Assembly: GCF_964340395.1 (NCBI RefSeq)
Contig: NC_135553.1
Span: 992,001-1,056,000 of the forward strand
Length of the DNA: 64,000 nt
Direction of reading: 5' to 3'
Source of the DNA: Glandiceps talaboti
Taxonomy: Eukaryota; Hemichordata; Enteropneusta; Spengelidae
The notes beneath the pieces were generated by a model. It saw nothing but the letters and a program-made list of their open reading frames with translations, was not told the origin of the DNA and did not search any database. Position numbers and translations under genes: made by a program. This document shows, piece after piece, positions 1 through 18,465 of the stretch (position 1 is the first letter of the stretch; every line of letters starts with the position of its first letter).

Positions 1-2467
1 TTAGCCAATCACAGTGTTGCTGGTAATAATATGCAAATCAGATTTGTCAAAGTTCATCCAAGGACTTCAGCTCAACGTTTTCAGCAGCGGAATAAAACAG
101 TCATGATTTACATTTTGTCACTTACAATTCTGGTTGGAGGATTGTCTTATGCAGCAGTACCATTGTACACACTTTTCTGTCAGGTGAGTCAAATAACAGT
201 ATCCATGGTGACGGTCTCCAAAGTATGATGATGTAGAGTTTAGTTTTGATAACTGTGTTTTAGCTTACTTAGTGTTATTGATGCCATGTGATCAGATAAC
301 AAGATTTGCAGCATTCAGAGTTTCTTATACACAACACAATTATGCCATCTGTATGAGCAGATGGTTTAACTGTTAAAAAACTGCTGGTAGCTGTGCAGTG
401 GTATTCAGTAATGGCTGTCGGTGTCTAGGTGGAGATAAGTATGCTATGAGAGGCAAGCATTCCAAAATGAACCTTAAAAAATGATAAAAAATTGCTTAAC
501 TAGGAGTTTTTGTGTCTGAGAAGGTATGATTTATAAGTTGGACAAGTTGGTTACATGACTAATCTATCAAAAATGAAATGTTGTCTATTAATTCTTTCAG
601 GCAACAGGTTTAGGTGGTCAAGCTACACTTGGACATGACATTGATAAGGTAGAAACCATGCAGAAAGTAGACAGACTGATCAAAGTCAGGTTCAATGCTG
701 ACACTGCTTCCAGTATGAGGTGGAACTTTAAACCTCAAATGACAGATGTGGAGGTAAGTTCACAAGATTTTGTTTATATGTAACAGTAAAATGCCACCAT
801 ATTATTCATACAATAAAATATCATCTTCTTCATACATGTATAATCACCATGAATATTTTTTTAAATTATTCTTTCTTTCTTTTTTTTTCTTTTTTTGGGG
901 GGGTTTGGGGGGGGGGGGGGGGTTATGCATAGGCCCAGTATGTATTGCTTATGTTACAATCTTAAGTAGTCCCCACAGTAGTGCATATATGTATGCATTT
1001 ACACCCCAGTATATAATTTGTTAAATATTGTAGCATTTCTGTAATGGTTACTAATCCCACATAATTAAGTACATTGTAATTTCTGTTTTACAGGTGGCTG
1101 TAGGTGAGACAGCTCTAGCTTTCTACAAAGCCAAGAACCCTACAGATAAACCAATCATCGGCATCGCTACATATAACGTGGTACCATTTGAAGCTGGACA
1201 GTATTTTAATAAAATACAGTGTTTCTGCTTTGAAGAACAAATCCTCAATCCCCATGAAGAGGTTGGTACTAAAATAATGTGATTGATAATCAATTAAAAT
1301 CAGTCAGTGTAAGTCTAATAGAAACAAGAAGCAGGTATAGACACCAGGGTATGCTGACTTGTCAAGATGGAGTCTTGGTAGATTCCTAAATTTAAGAACA
1401 TGACAGACCAGGGCTTGAAGCATGATGGAATAAAGAACTTTCAATAAATTGATGATGTCAGATCTTTCCTGTTATTAAGTTTAGTCTAATAGAACACAGA
1501 GAGGGTCATTGATATTCAGAACACAGAAGAACAAATAAGATAATATTAAATTCTATATCATGTGTAAGTCAAGGTGTATTCATTCAATGAAAGATTTTAC
1601 CACAATAGTATACATTTATGGCATTGGTTCAAAATCATTATTTTCTACCAAATTTTTTTGATACATGAAACTTGCACGGGTTTATAATATTCTTCAATAT
1701 TTTTCTTGATTTAAAAGCATAAGGTTGTTGACACCACTTTGTCTTCAACATGAAGCCACAAGGCCTCTTACATCACTTACATTTGTCTTCCACATGAAGC
1801 CACAAGGCCTCTTACATCACTTACATTTGTCTTCCACATGAAGCCACAAGGCCTCTTACATCACTCACATTTGTCTTCCACATGAAGCCACAAGGCCTCT
1901 TACATCACTCACATTTGTCTTCCACATGAAGCCACAAGGCCTCTTACATCACTCACATTTGTCTTTAATACTGAACAAAGTAAAATATTGGGAATAAGAT
2001 AAGTATAATCAGTAGTAAAAAAAAACTATGAAATGTCTGTATGGCACAGAATGAAGATCTGTGTGTATGGTGTGTGTTGATATTTTGAAAACACACGGAC
2101 ACACTTCATTATCCCTAGAGTATAGCACTACTGAAAAACTACAAAGGTATATGTTGTCTTGTGTATGTAGTTTGGATTGAAAGCCAATTGGAATATATGA
2201 TGATTTCATTCACGTCTACTAGTCTTTGAATGATGTATACAAATCATGCTAAGGCTGAATAGATTGTTTATCACTGACATGGATTACTTTATTGTCTTCT
2301 ATTTTCTTTCACAGGTTGATATGCCAGTGTTTTTTTACATTGATCCTGATTTTGCCGAGGACCCCAAAATGCAGAATTTAGACCAAATGACATTGTCGTA
2401 CACTTTCTTTGAAGCCAAGGAAGGATTGGATTTACCACAGCCATTTACTAAACAGAATATTGCTTGA
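1..2467 (+). CDS. COX11: Cytochrome c oxidase assembly protein COX11 (3' part, 4 exons)
   Basis: COX11 is a mitochondrial inner-membrane copper chaperone that delivers copper to the CuB site of cytochrome oxidase subunit 1. Exons by splice sites and phase: 1-183 (5' end outside the window), 601-753, 1094-1261 and 2315-2467 (TGA); all junctions are phase 0. The 218 residues visible begin just before the single membrane segment (ILSLTILVGGLSYAAVPLY, ending LFCQ). They include the family blocks GETALAFYKAKNPTDKP and VPFEAGQYFNKIQ, the copper-binding CFCFEEQ (cysteines at about 155 and 157 of the fragment) and DMPVFFYIDPDFAEDP. The donor after exon 3 is GTTGGT, weaker than the others. The N-terminal targeting sequence is not in the window. 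AATAAA lies at 3432 and 3521, but the true 3' end is unknown. A tandem repeat starts within a few bases of the stop codon. Identity is secure from continuous family similarity. Confidence 0.96.
870..922. repeat. Pyrimidine tract followed by G-run
   Basis: A T/C tract is followed by a G-run interrupted once by TTT, in COX11 intron 2. Simple sequence; homopolymer length may be uncertain in the assembly. Confidence 0.85.
1742..1963 (+). repeat. 44-bp minisatellite, about 5 copies, COX11 intron 3
   Basis: Five near-identical head-to-tail copies of a 44-bp unit, recognisable by CTTCCACATGAAGCCACAAG and GGCCTCTTACATCACT. The first copy differs slightly (CTTCAACATG). No gene signal was seen in it. 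Confidence 0.95.
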
Positions 2468-2472
2468 AACAG

Positions 2473-2735
2473 ATTGACCACTTACAGTAGTCCAGATGTG
2501 TACCACAAACAAATTGACCACTTACAGTAGTCCAGATGTGTACCACAAACAAATTGACCACTTACAGTAGTCCAGATGTGTACCACAAACAAATTGACCA
2601 CTTACAGTAGTCCAGATGTGTACCACAAACAAATTGACCACTTACAGTAGTCCAGATGTGTACCACAAACAAATTGACCACTTACAGTAGTCCAAATGTG
2701 TACCACAAATTGACCACTTACAGTAGTCCAGATGT
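2473..2735 (+). repeat. 40-bp minisatellite in the COX11 3' UTR, about 7 copies
   Basis: Copies of a 40-bp unit (core TTGACCACTTACAGTAGTCC, then AGATGTGTACCACAAAC) begin a few bases after the COX11 stop codon and end with a shortened copy near 2735. If COX11 mRNA is polyadenylated at the downstream AATAAA sites, the array is transcribed as 3' UTR. Each unit contains CTTACAG, a weak acceptor-like string. Confidence 0.95.
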
Positions 2736-5049
2736 TTGCCAGATATTTGCATACACTGGTAGCCACATGATCCTGCTTCATAATATAGCTTGGATGAATG
2801 CAGATAAAAAACTACATTCATACTTTAAATATAAGAGCAGAGCGTGTTTCTCTCACATAACAATGAAGAGAGAAATGTGATGGCATTGAGGCAAACGATA
2901 GCTTGATGATTATAAAACTAATTAGCTACTGATGTATACACACTGTAGTTATGCCAGACCATGAACACAACTCAATTGTGTCTCGGAGCACTGTGGTCTG
3001 AGATTGTAGTAATGTGTCACACAGGTACATAAACTCACATAATGTGAAGTAGCCTAGAGTTTATGTACCTGTGTTAAGCCAAAGCTGTGTAACACATGTA
3101 CACATAACAAAGACATTGGCAGGACCTGCATTGTCTTGAAGTGATATTTCAAGTTATTAATTATGGAAATGACAGATAAAAGTGAAATGGATGTAAGAAT
3201 ACTACCTGAAAAGTAGATATATGAAATACATTTTCATCAATTAGTCATCTATTCCTCTATTGAACATCAATTTTTTTTCTGTCTGGTTTTATTCAACAAT
3301 TTGTATTGTTATCCATCGGCGTGTGAATTATGTTGGGGTCAAATTTGAATTGTTGAATATTATAAGAAATGTGAGATAATATTTTCAGAAAGACTCCTAG
3401 TATTTAGGGTTATGTTTAATACACAATCTAAAATAAAATGTGGTGTTGGGGTATTCATGCCTTTCTGTTTGTGTCTGGTCTTTGTCACCCTACCTTTACG
3501 TCCTGACCTCTCTTGTTGAAAATAAAGTAGTCCCGGTAATCAAATTCAGATTTGTTTGACACCAGATCCCAAAACAACATACTGTATCTGTGCAAAAGTG
3601 TTGGATTGTTCATTGCTAAGAAAACACTAAGTATCTCCAACCCCCAATCCCCAAATCTTAATTACTTTAGAAATCACCATTCATTGACTGATTGTTGTAT
3701 TGGCATTTGAACATATGTCCATTATTAATGTTACCATGTTAAATTCATATTTTGCAAGATGATTCAAACATCCCATACAATAGAAAGCAATTTTAGAATT
3801 ATAGATTACTGGTAATGAAAATATTCCAACTCAACTGTCAATTACACTATTTTTATGCTCCCAACCTTGACATAAATTGAAAATTCAAAACACCAGTGCT
3901 TTCTCATGAAATCATTGTTTTATTGAATGGTATATTACAAAATGATGACTCTTGACTTGTTTCATTATAAAGAAATAGGAGAAAGAGCAATATTTGATGA
4001 CAATTCTGACTGATATGTAATATGGGCACTGGGTTGTCGAATCACAGACATAGTCTCTTTTATCTCCTTACTACTAGCATGTAGAGTAAGTTATCACCAG
4101 CCTGGGGTTGACTGATGTGTGAGGGCGCCCTGTCACAGCATATCTTGCAGACTACATATTATGCAATTAACTTGACAAAAATCTTTATAGTGATAAAGAA
4201 ACTGTAAGGAAGCAATTCTGCCTAGCCTCCAAAACAGTCAAATGCTTTAGAGGAGGCCATTCTGAGCGTTGTGCAAGTGCTACACTGCCATCATGACTTC
4301 CTATGAATTGTCCAAAATGAACTGGTAAACATAGTCGACGCTGCACATCTGTAGAAAGCCAAGACTACTGTGTTTGGTTGTTATTTCCAAGGTAAGGCAT
4401 AGTTTTCTTTTACCAAGTACATGTATGTACACTCTGTACTTGTACATTAATATGGATTATATGTACTACATGCACAAAGACAGTAAATAAGGCCTTGGAA
4501 ACATGAATTTTGAATTGTTAGTTTCCTTCCTTTATTTTGTAATACCAAAATCTGACAACTGACTTGACTGAAAATAATAGTTACTAATAGTAATGCAATT
4601 TACTCGTTTTGCAATGGCCATTAATCATGATCACTAGGGATTTCAGAAATTGGAATTTCCTTGGAATCATACTTGTTTTGACCCAAACCCTGTTGCTATG
4701 GGTGGTCACTGTTGCTATGGATGAGGTCACTGTTGTAAATTCTGATTTGACATGTTTGCATCCTTTAATATACTAATATAGGTTTAGACATCCCTGGACA
4801 AATCCAAAAACACACAACAGTTTACAAGACATCAAAGGAGGTTTATTTTTACAAAAAAAACTAAATTATTAAACCATAGTTTGTATATAATGATCTGATC
4901 ATCTTCCATAGAACTTTTTCCCTACAAAATCCAAGTACATCCGAACAGACAAATTGCCTTGAGACATATACTGTACATAGTAATTAATTCCATCACTGGT
5001 CAATGTCTACTGAAACCAACATCACACTCTAAGTAAAAGTGACATCACT
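2736..5049. other. Intergenic / 3' UTR region between COX11 and MRPS34
   Basis: I see no protein-coding signal. The convergent 3' ends of COX11 (AATAAA at 3432 and 3521) and MRPS34 (minus-strand AATAAA at 4842-4847) fall here. A segment near 4104-4135 matches the reverse complement of 55642-55673 and is a dispersed repeat. Confidence 0.6.
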
Positions 5050-6829
5050 TCAAGACTCAGCTGATGCTTGCTTGATACGTTCAACATCTGATTCTTGTAA
5101 GACTCGTGACTTAGATCCTGTTACGACATTAAGTTTCAACTTAGGTTCTTCCTCAGTTATCATTCCTAGTTTTCCTTGTTGATGTAAGACCATAGCTTTC
5201 AGAAGTGGAGGTAGTTTGCCATAACTTGGGGCAACTGTAAAGTCTTTGATTGGATCTGGTGTATAACGACTAAACTCTTCTTCATCACTTTTTCTTACTA
5301 GTATCCATTCTCTCTTGACTGCAGCGCCTAGGTATACTTCTTTGTCATCTTTATAGCCTGTAACATATGACGAAAGAAAACTACTAGATACATATCGCTT
5401 ATCACACATGTCAATTCATTTAGACCAGTATAGAAAACAGATAATAGAATGCACTTTTGTGTAAAGACATGTCTCACCAGCATCATCAGAGATATACTTC
5501 AACACAGTTCTTTCAACCAGCCAGATTTGGCTATGCTAAAACTACACATTTGTGATGAGCTCCTCTAATAATAAAATTTAACTACTATAAAGACAAACAG
5601 TTACTCACATAAATCTGCTATCGCTACACACCCACATGAATTGTTACAGTACTCAGAACACTAGCCATGCACTGAGTTCAGTTTTCAGTCAAGTCAAGTT
5701 ATTAGTTTACTGCATGGGTGTATGTGTTGTCTAGTATGTAGGCTAGTGAGCCTTGGACAATTAACCATCAGTGAGTGAGTGAGTGAAAGATTACACTGTG
5801 ATATGTAGAGAAACTCATTTCTGGTAGGTAGTTTTAGCACTGTACAGCTTGTGATAGGCTAACTTGGATGCTTGGTCAAATTTAGATGTATTACTGGCTA
5901 ACCGTGTAAATATATCACATCTCATTCAAAATAAGTGGGAGATACCACAAGAATCAATTTGATTATGTATACTTACCTCTCCATGTTAATACTCCCCAGA
6001 TCCTTCCACTATCAAGATTCTGTAGTAAAAGAGAATAATTCCACAAAATAGGTTGATCATTTACAATGGGATAACAATGAGCATTCAAAGTTGAAAGTAT
6101 GATGAATTAAGTTTCAAGTGAGAGTGATCTCCCATCATTCTGTTACAAACACTTGTTATGCTATTTGATAGCTCCTGTTATTGTAGCCATGCCTCAAATG
6201 AAATAGACTATTTTTAAAATAAAATACCCAAATGTAGAAAGTTACATTATAATATTAACACAGTTTTAGTTAGAGGGTGGGCAGGTAAAATCTAACCATG
6301 GATGCATTAGGGGGAATTCTCCCCTAATACATCCATGATCTAAGGCGGCAGGCCCCAAATAATTTTGGGTTCCAACACAAACTTATGGTAAAACTAAACG
6401 TGCAATAGAAACCATGCCATGAGGGGTGCATGATGGTACTACTGGTGGAGATGTTTTCCAATAACCCCCCCCCCCACCCACCCCCGATCGAGTGATTCCA
6501 AAATGACACCATCCCACCCCCTCCCCCAGTTACAATGGCCGGGCCCTTCTCAACAATTACTGGCCATGACACTGCCCATTACGGTGTTTGAGACTTACCG
6601 GTCGACTGCAGTCTATTCTAACACGTGTTATGGTATAATAACTTGGTTCTGGATACAATAAATTCCATCGTTTTCTAGTAACCATACGACCAACACCAAG
6701 TCGTGGACAAGAAGTGCAAATGTTAAATAAACTCTTGCCGGTGTAGAAGAATTTCTCAAAGATTTCCTTTCGTGTAAACGGTGAAAAATTGCTGACCAAA
6801 TGGTGAATATTGGTTATCTTCTTAGCCAT
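5050..6829 (-). CDS. MRPS34: Mitochondrial small ribosomal subunit protein mS34 (MRPS34), 3 coding exons
   Basis: A metazoan-specific protein of the mitochondrial 28S subunit. Coding exons on the minus strand: 6829-6599, 6019-5977 and 5357-5050, with clean GTAAGT donors. They sum to 193 codons plus stop; human is about 218 residues. Family blocks in order: GVGRMVTRKRW, ITRVRIDCSRP, NLDSGRIWGVLTWRG (split over the 43-bp middle exon), then DEEEFSRYTPDP and LPPLLKAMVL with EEPKL. I chose the ATG at 6829 because it opens MAKK, like human MARKK, and lies in the only open frame. A minus-strand AATAAA about 200 bp beyond the stop (4847-4842) is a plausible poly(A) signal. The gene is convergent with COX11. 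The C-rich tract at 6464-6485 is in intron 1. Confidence 0.95.
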
Positions 6830-8354
6830 GTCCTCATCCGTACGTTGGCTTTGCGTTTGCACCAAAAATCAGAAAAAACGTGCACAGTGAGGTCTCATAT
6901 GCACGTCGCCATTTGCAATTTGTTATGCTCTATAGAGGTCGCCCTACTCTCGGTTATTGACACTCATCGCTGAGCATGTCGCTGAGGGCTAGGGCCGGCT
7001 CGACTCACTCAGCAGAGTCGAATACAATGTACAAACCTGAGCAATTTCAGAAAAACCGCGGGCATAACATTTGTATTGCGTGAAAATTTCATCACTCGTA
7101 TTCAACCTAGAGGGTTTACCTTGGTGGTTGAAAGATCCAGTGGATATCTTTCAGGGTTTTATTTTTTCCCAGTCTGTAAAGTATCATAATGTTACTTAAG
7201 CTTATAATGTAGTAGTAATAATAATAATTATCATTATTATTTATTATTGATTTGATTATTAATTTGATGACTTAGACCTAAGTTGGTGGGTAAGCTTATA
7301 GGGTTCCAACACCAATCACCCCGGTCTATATTATCAATACTATTATGGCCAAGGGTTGGAGTTCTGGTGGTCTGAGCATAAACTTACCTATTCACGTCTT
7401 GGTTCAGATGACTGCCACTTGGTATAGTCATTATGACTGCGATAGATCAAACATTGATAAAATAATTTAGTTTTATCTTGAGATATCATGAACGATGATA
7501 CATGTACAGCTATAGATAGCTGCTAAAAGTTTCACATGTCACGTGACTAGTAATAGCTTGGTGATGACTCAACTATAGTGAATGAGTACATACAGCAGGG
7601 ATGTTATAGGACCAGCAAATGAGATGGACAGACTGGAAATTTAAAGTTTTACCGACTCGAAGGTAGTTTTTTTTCTGTACGGGGCTAATTCCCCCGAAAA
7701 AAAGCCCGCTAAGGTGCCAAACTAGTCTAGTTATACATGTACATTGCACTTCTTGCACAGTGTATCATTAAAAGTTAACATAAACACTTGTAAATCCTCT
7801 GTAAATCCTATTGTAAGAACAAAAAAAGACACTCGAGTTGAGTCAGAGTTGAGTTAGGGGTGGAAAAGAACTTAGACTACTAATATATAAGTCGTAGTGA
7901 TGTTTTAAAATTGTTATCTTGGTCCGAGGTTCATTATCTACTAATGCATAGACTTCATGGTTATTAGAACGAAATATTACATTGCAGAAAAATGTCGTTG
8001 GAATCTCTACATACACACATAAAGACATTGCTATTTGCAGTCTTTCGTTTCAAGTTGAGACTTCCCAATAGGTTTGAATGAAGTCCTTTATTCAGTAAAT
8101 AAAAAAAAACACTTTCCAAAAACACATAGTGTTGACAGTCTATATAAAAGTCACAGATTAACTTATTGGCTTTATTAGTCGTTGTATGCCATAAAGAAAA
8201 GAAGAAGAAAGAGGACCCGTATTTCATTTTCAATCCGAACTTTGTTGGTTACATGGTGTAATATCGTCACAACGAGATACATTTGAACACTCAGTACGGA
8301 AACAAACAAACGAACGATGTTGATAACATCATGGAACTAAAAAATTAACCTTCA
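6830..8354. other. Intergenic region, MRPS34 5' flank to four-jointed 3' flank
   Basis: It contains the CpG-containing MRPS34 promoter side (about 6830-7030) and, nearer 8355, the likely four-jointed 3' UTR with a minus-strand AATAAA at 8092-8087. The open frames here are short, unspliced-looking and match no family I know. No further gene is supported. Confidence 0.55.
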
Positions 8355-14039
<5,685 letters not shown>

Positions 14040-14091
14040 TGTACACTGACCCACAAAACTTCAAGTCTTCGAAGGCTTTGAACGAGTACAA

Positions 14092-16330
14092 CTGCAATAA
14101 ATACCATAATGTACAGCAGGTCAAGTTGCTCTTGCGTACTCCATATGCGCCTTCTCCTATTTCGACTACGTCATCAACCATATAGATTTATGAACGATCT
14201 GGTACAGTACTGTGTGTGGTGAATTCAATGATATCCGTGTTTACTGGAGCGTTCTCAAACAGGTTTGCCACTTCATTATATTTGATCTTTCCAGATATTA
14301 TACATGACTATCATAACAGTCGGCAGATGGTTTGACTATGTCGTTAAATTGATACGACATCTTGACAGAGCTCCAGTTGAAAACATATTCCTCATTTTGT
14401 CATCAAATATTACAATGGTATTGCACCGAGTGTACATTTCAATTGCTCTTTGATAACAATGCCGTAATGATTTATAGCTAGGTTTATACATGTAGTATTA
14501 TGGTAGCCCTGATAAACTAACTGTCAAAGATAAATTGCTATAGAATACGTCGGAAGTACGTTTTATAGAGGTATCATGGTATATAAATATGGACAGAAAG
14601 GACAAGACTTTAAATGAAACTCAAGTGTTTACATCCAAATTGTGACATTCTGCATAAATCTGCTGGTACTACGGATGGCGGATACAATGGCGCCCTCTAG
14701 AGCACATTTTTTTATATTAAAGTTTGTCAAGTTTGTTCGGTTAATAAAAGGTCCTGGTGCGCAAACCCGCGAATAGTGAGTAGCGCCATCTGGAGTATAC
14801 AGACGAATATGTTTGTTCTTCATACTTTTGGCCAGTGCTTTGCTTTCATCAGTACTAATAAGTTTTGTTTTCGTGTGCATTATATATAAATGTAAGTACA
14901 GCAAAATAAGTATGATTTAGTTACTTGAAAGTTCGTTCTTTTCTTATACGGTCCGGGAAAAGTTTGCAACTCTACTCCATCCATAACATCTGAAACACCG
15001 TATTTTATGAAGTTGTCATTTTTGTAACGGTCGTAAATTTCGACGAAAACATGAACAATAATTCATGAATTGTGACCATATCAATAATTCCAGTATCAAA
15101 TAAAATCGAGCACTTAGCTGCCAAAAAGTTACTGAAAACGAATACTTTAATTTGTCACTAAATAACTTGAAATACAAACCGTATATATAGTTTTGTTTGA
15201 ATAACCCTGGTACCTGGTGGTATTGTCCTCGATGTTGAAATAGATTACTCATCGGTTCAGTTTCCTTCAAGTTAATTAGCCTCGACTCTTAAAGGAAGCG
15301 AAGGTAACGTTTTTCATTGTACTTAAAATTGAGTTAACAACTTTTGAACAAAGTCTACAAAGTAATCTTATTTTGGTCTCTATTCAACGTTTACTTTGAT
15401 ACCAAGGACCATTCCATTGCCGCTAATCCTTGACCCGTGACATTGAAAGGAAAGTGAAGGAAAACTTTGTATGTTTTAAGGATTAAATCGTTAATGTGAA
15501 GTGAAATTGTTGATTGCCGTAAAAAATCATATCATTGGTATATTTATTCATTTAATTTAGTGACTTTTCAAGAAACGAAGACATTTGTTAAGGGCTGTTA
15601 TTTATTTATTTATTTATTTATTTATTTTTTATTCTTTATTTTTTTTTTTTTATTTTTTTTTTTTTGGGGGGGGTTCCAAAGCTTTCCTGTGTATGTCAGA
15701 ATCAACAGCATAGTTTAGTACAGACATACCGTAGGTGATATGTATTTAATGTAAACCCCCTTTTTTAATCATTAGACCGATAAGTATTACATGTACATGT
15801 AATAAATAACACCAAAACAATGATGTCTTTTAGGTCTACATCAGATGAAAAATTTATATTTTATAGTTGATTGTTGTCAGCTCGGCTCTCAAACAGTCTG
15901 GTATTTTATGACAGTGAATATTCCACCCATGATAACATGTTCTTTGTCGGACCGCCATGGTAACACAGTGTATGTTCTTTGTCGGGCGCTATGTGGTATC
16001 AGTATAGAGTATGAGATTGGATAAAGTCAATTTGTATTGTTATCTGTCTGTATCTACGTAACAGCTGACCCTCGTCTTCTATCTGGATCGTTTTAATACA
16101 TTACTAGATAAATTGATTGGACATACTTACACCATCGCCACATTACAATGACGTCTAGCAAATGGAGTGGTTTATCAGGATTCTAAAACACTAACCATTC
16201 TGTTAAATCGCATCGTGACTTAGCAAACTTAGGTAAAGTATCCAGCGATCGTCAGTCAACAAGTTATTGTTTTCTTCCAAACATTTTGCTTCAACTTACA
16301 ATTGCCGACGTCTTTTGGGTGCAAAGTCCA
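14092..16330. other. Divergent intergenic region between fj and the PPxY-protein gene
   Basis: It holds the promoter sides of two divergent genes. A (TATT)n / T-run / G8 tract lies at 15599-15675. Open frames at 14629-14904 and 15016-15270 (minus) lack splice-consistent neighbours or recognisable families, so I do not call them. Confidence 0.5.
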
Positions 16331-16424
16331 AGTCATGCCAGGTACGTAAATATGATTGAAGGAAGTGAAGATAGTGTGTTTATGAATTATATATGCAATT
16401 AAAATGCACGTATTAACTTAAAAC

Positions 16425-16550
16425 AAAGTTAACTTTGACAAAACTGTATATTTGATATATTTTCTTTGATATGAGTATAAAGGTGAAATAAGTTAACTTT
16501 GACAAAACTGTATATTTGATCTATATTCAATGATTATGAAGGTGAAATAG
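16425..16550 (+). repeat. Two-copy direct repeat upstream of the PPxY gene
   Basis: About 60-66 bp duplicated in tandem, sharing AGTTAACTTTGACAAAACTG and TATATTTGAT, and both ending AAGGTGAAATA. It lies in the presumed 5' UTR intron. Confidence 0.85.
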
Positions 16551-16665
16551 CTAATCTTTCATTTTACTTGAATACTACTAAGTTTTTGATTGATAGAATT
16601 TATTAAACAAAAACACTGAAATTGTATACATCCATTACAGAGTCCTAATACATTGCTGATACATT

Positions 16666-18465
16666 ATGGCGCCAACTGATCAAAGAACAAGTCGTGGAAA
16701 TGCCACTGACAGACGAGGCAGATACACCGGTGATCATATCCAGTTCGTACGCCCTGTGTATAGGGCAGCTGCACATGCGCAAATCGATCTACCAATACTA
16801 CCGATAGATTTTCCTATTGATAGCGTTAACACAGCACCAGCACCTAATCGAGCCTCGAGAAATAACGAATCCGAACAAGCAAAAAGATTAACTGTGCCTG
16901 TTGGTCTTATACCTCGTATAATACTAGTTATAATCGCCGTGGCCAGCCCTTTCGTCTGGTACTCTATATTTATACTATGGTTGGATCAAGCTATGCTTGT
17001 TGTCGTTGCTATACTATCAAGTACCTATATGTTAATATTTGTGGCCTGTGTTGTTCTTCCCTGTGTTATGCCTAAAACGTATAACATGAGAAGAAATGCA
17101 TCTACCAATGACATTGGATTAGATTTCCTTAGAAGAAATACAAACCGAAGAACATATTACGACAACAGGTCAGATTGGGATACTGAGTCGTGTCACACTC
17201 ATGTTGAGGGTGACGATCCACCGGACTATGCTGACTGGTGAGTTTTAAAAGGAATACAATATATCATACCATCTATAGGTTGCACTATACAAATACATTA
17301 ATACTGTAAGTCTGCAGTAATTTGAGTACAGAAGCTTAATACAATTATCCATCCTATTCCAACGCCATCCCCCACCCCTTTCGATAATTCATCTCCCCAC
17401 CCCACCCACTTGTTAATTCATCTCTCGTCGACAATGCATCTCCCCATCCATCTCGATAACTTACTCCCCACCCTACCCCTATCGCCCTCGATAATTCATC
17501 CTCCCCTTGTTAACTCATCTTCCCAACCCCATCGACAATGCATCTCCCCATCCATCTCGATAACTTACTCCCCACCCCATCCCTATCGCCCTGGATAATT
17601 CATCTCCCCAGCCAATCTCCATCGCCCTCGGCACTCCCCGTGCCCTAGTTAAATCATCTCCTCACTCCACCTCTATCGCCCTCGGCAATTCATGTCCCCA
17701 CCCCATCGCCCTCGACAAGTCATGCCCCCACCCCCATCGCCCGCGACAAGTCATGTCCCCATTCCATCGCCATCAACAATAAATCCCCCATCCTACTTTT
17801 CTCGGCAATTCATCTCCTCAATCTACCCTATCGCCCTCGGCAATTCATCTCCCCACTCTACCCTATCACCCTCGACAATTCATCTTACTTCCCTTACACT
17901 TTGAATATTACGTCTTTCCAGACACGGTGACTATCAAAATAAAGTTATATTTAGAAAAGCAAACGTTACAGTGATAAATCCTTTCAAATGAACAAAGTCC
18001 AAAAGGGGAAATGTTTCTAAATATATTTGGACCGTGAATATCCTACTTCATACTTCATCTCTTTGTACGTCGATGTCTCATCATTTCCTTTTAGCACTTC
18101 AATGATTGTTTTCCAGAACTGAACATCTTTCTGAATGCTTTTTCTATTACACGTACAGCATAAATTTGACCAGCCAGTATTTTTGCGTTAATGAAAATTT
18201 GCTGGCATATGTCTCCTTTTCAAAACGAAATATAAACATTGTGTTTTTCAGTGTCGATGGAAATGTCGTTGGTTCTATCAACAATGCATATGTAGCTGAT
18301 GAGACAGACGTTCAAGATATGGCGCCCCCACCGTCGTACGAAGATGCATTGAGGAACGCTATTGAACTTTCTGCAGTAATTCCGTCTTCCGTTGAGTCAA
18401 CACCGCAACAAGGTATAGATTCAACAGATTCTTTGGGAAGTTCCTCTGACTGTGTTCATTATTGA
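16666..18465 (+). CDS. Small two-helix membrane protein with two PPxY motifs
   Basis: Exons 16666-17237 and 18252-18465 join in phase 2 to give 261 residues. The first exon ends in a GTGAGT donor; the second follows a TTTTTCAG acceptor. The start is the first ATG after a likely 5' UTR acceptor (TCCATTACAG, just before AGTCCTAATAC), and a donor near 16340 (CCAG|GTACGT) may end a non-coding first exon. A basic, proline-containing N terminus is followed by two hydrophobic segments (about residues 84-104 and 108-134). The tail has PPDY at 185-188 and PPSY at 217-220, one per exon. PPxY motifs bind WW domains, typically of NEDD4-family ubiquitin ligases, so an adaptor or trafficking role is plausible by inference. 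I recognise no named family. AATAAA lies at 18712-18717. The donor makes residue 191 Cys, not the Trp read in the unspliced frame. Confidence 0.8.
17345..17890 (+). repeat. Degenerate C-rich minisatellite in the PPxY gene intron
   Basis: Imperfect units of roughly 30-40 bp built on CATCTCCCCACCCCATC, CGCCCTCG and ACAATTCATC. Strand-biased (few G). It explains the proline/serine-rich open frames here, which I do not call as genes. Confidence 0.85.

Noticed and set aside
14629-14904. 91-residue minus-strand open frame upstream of fj
   Set aside because: No family resemblance, start codon context or splice partners.
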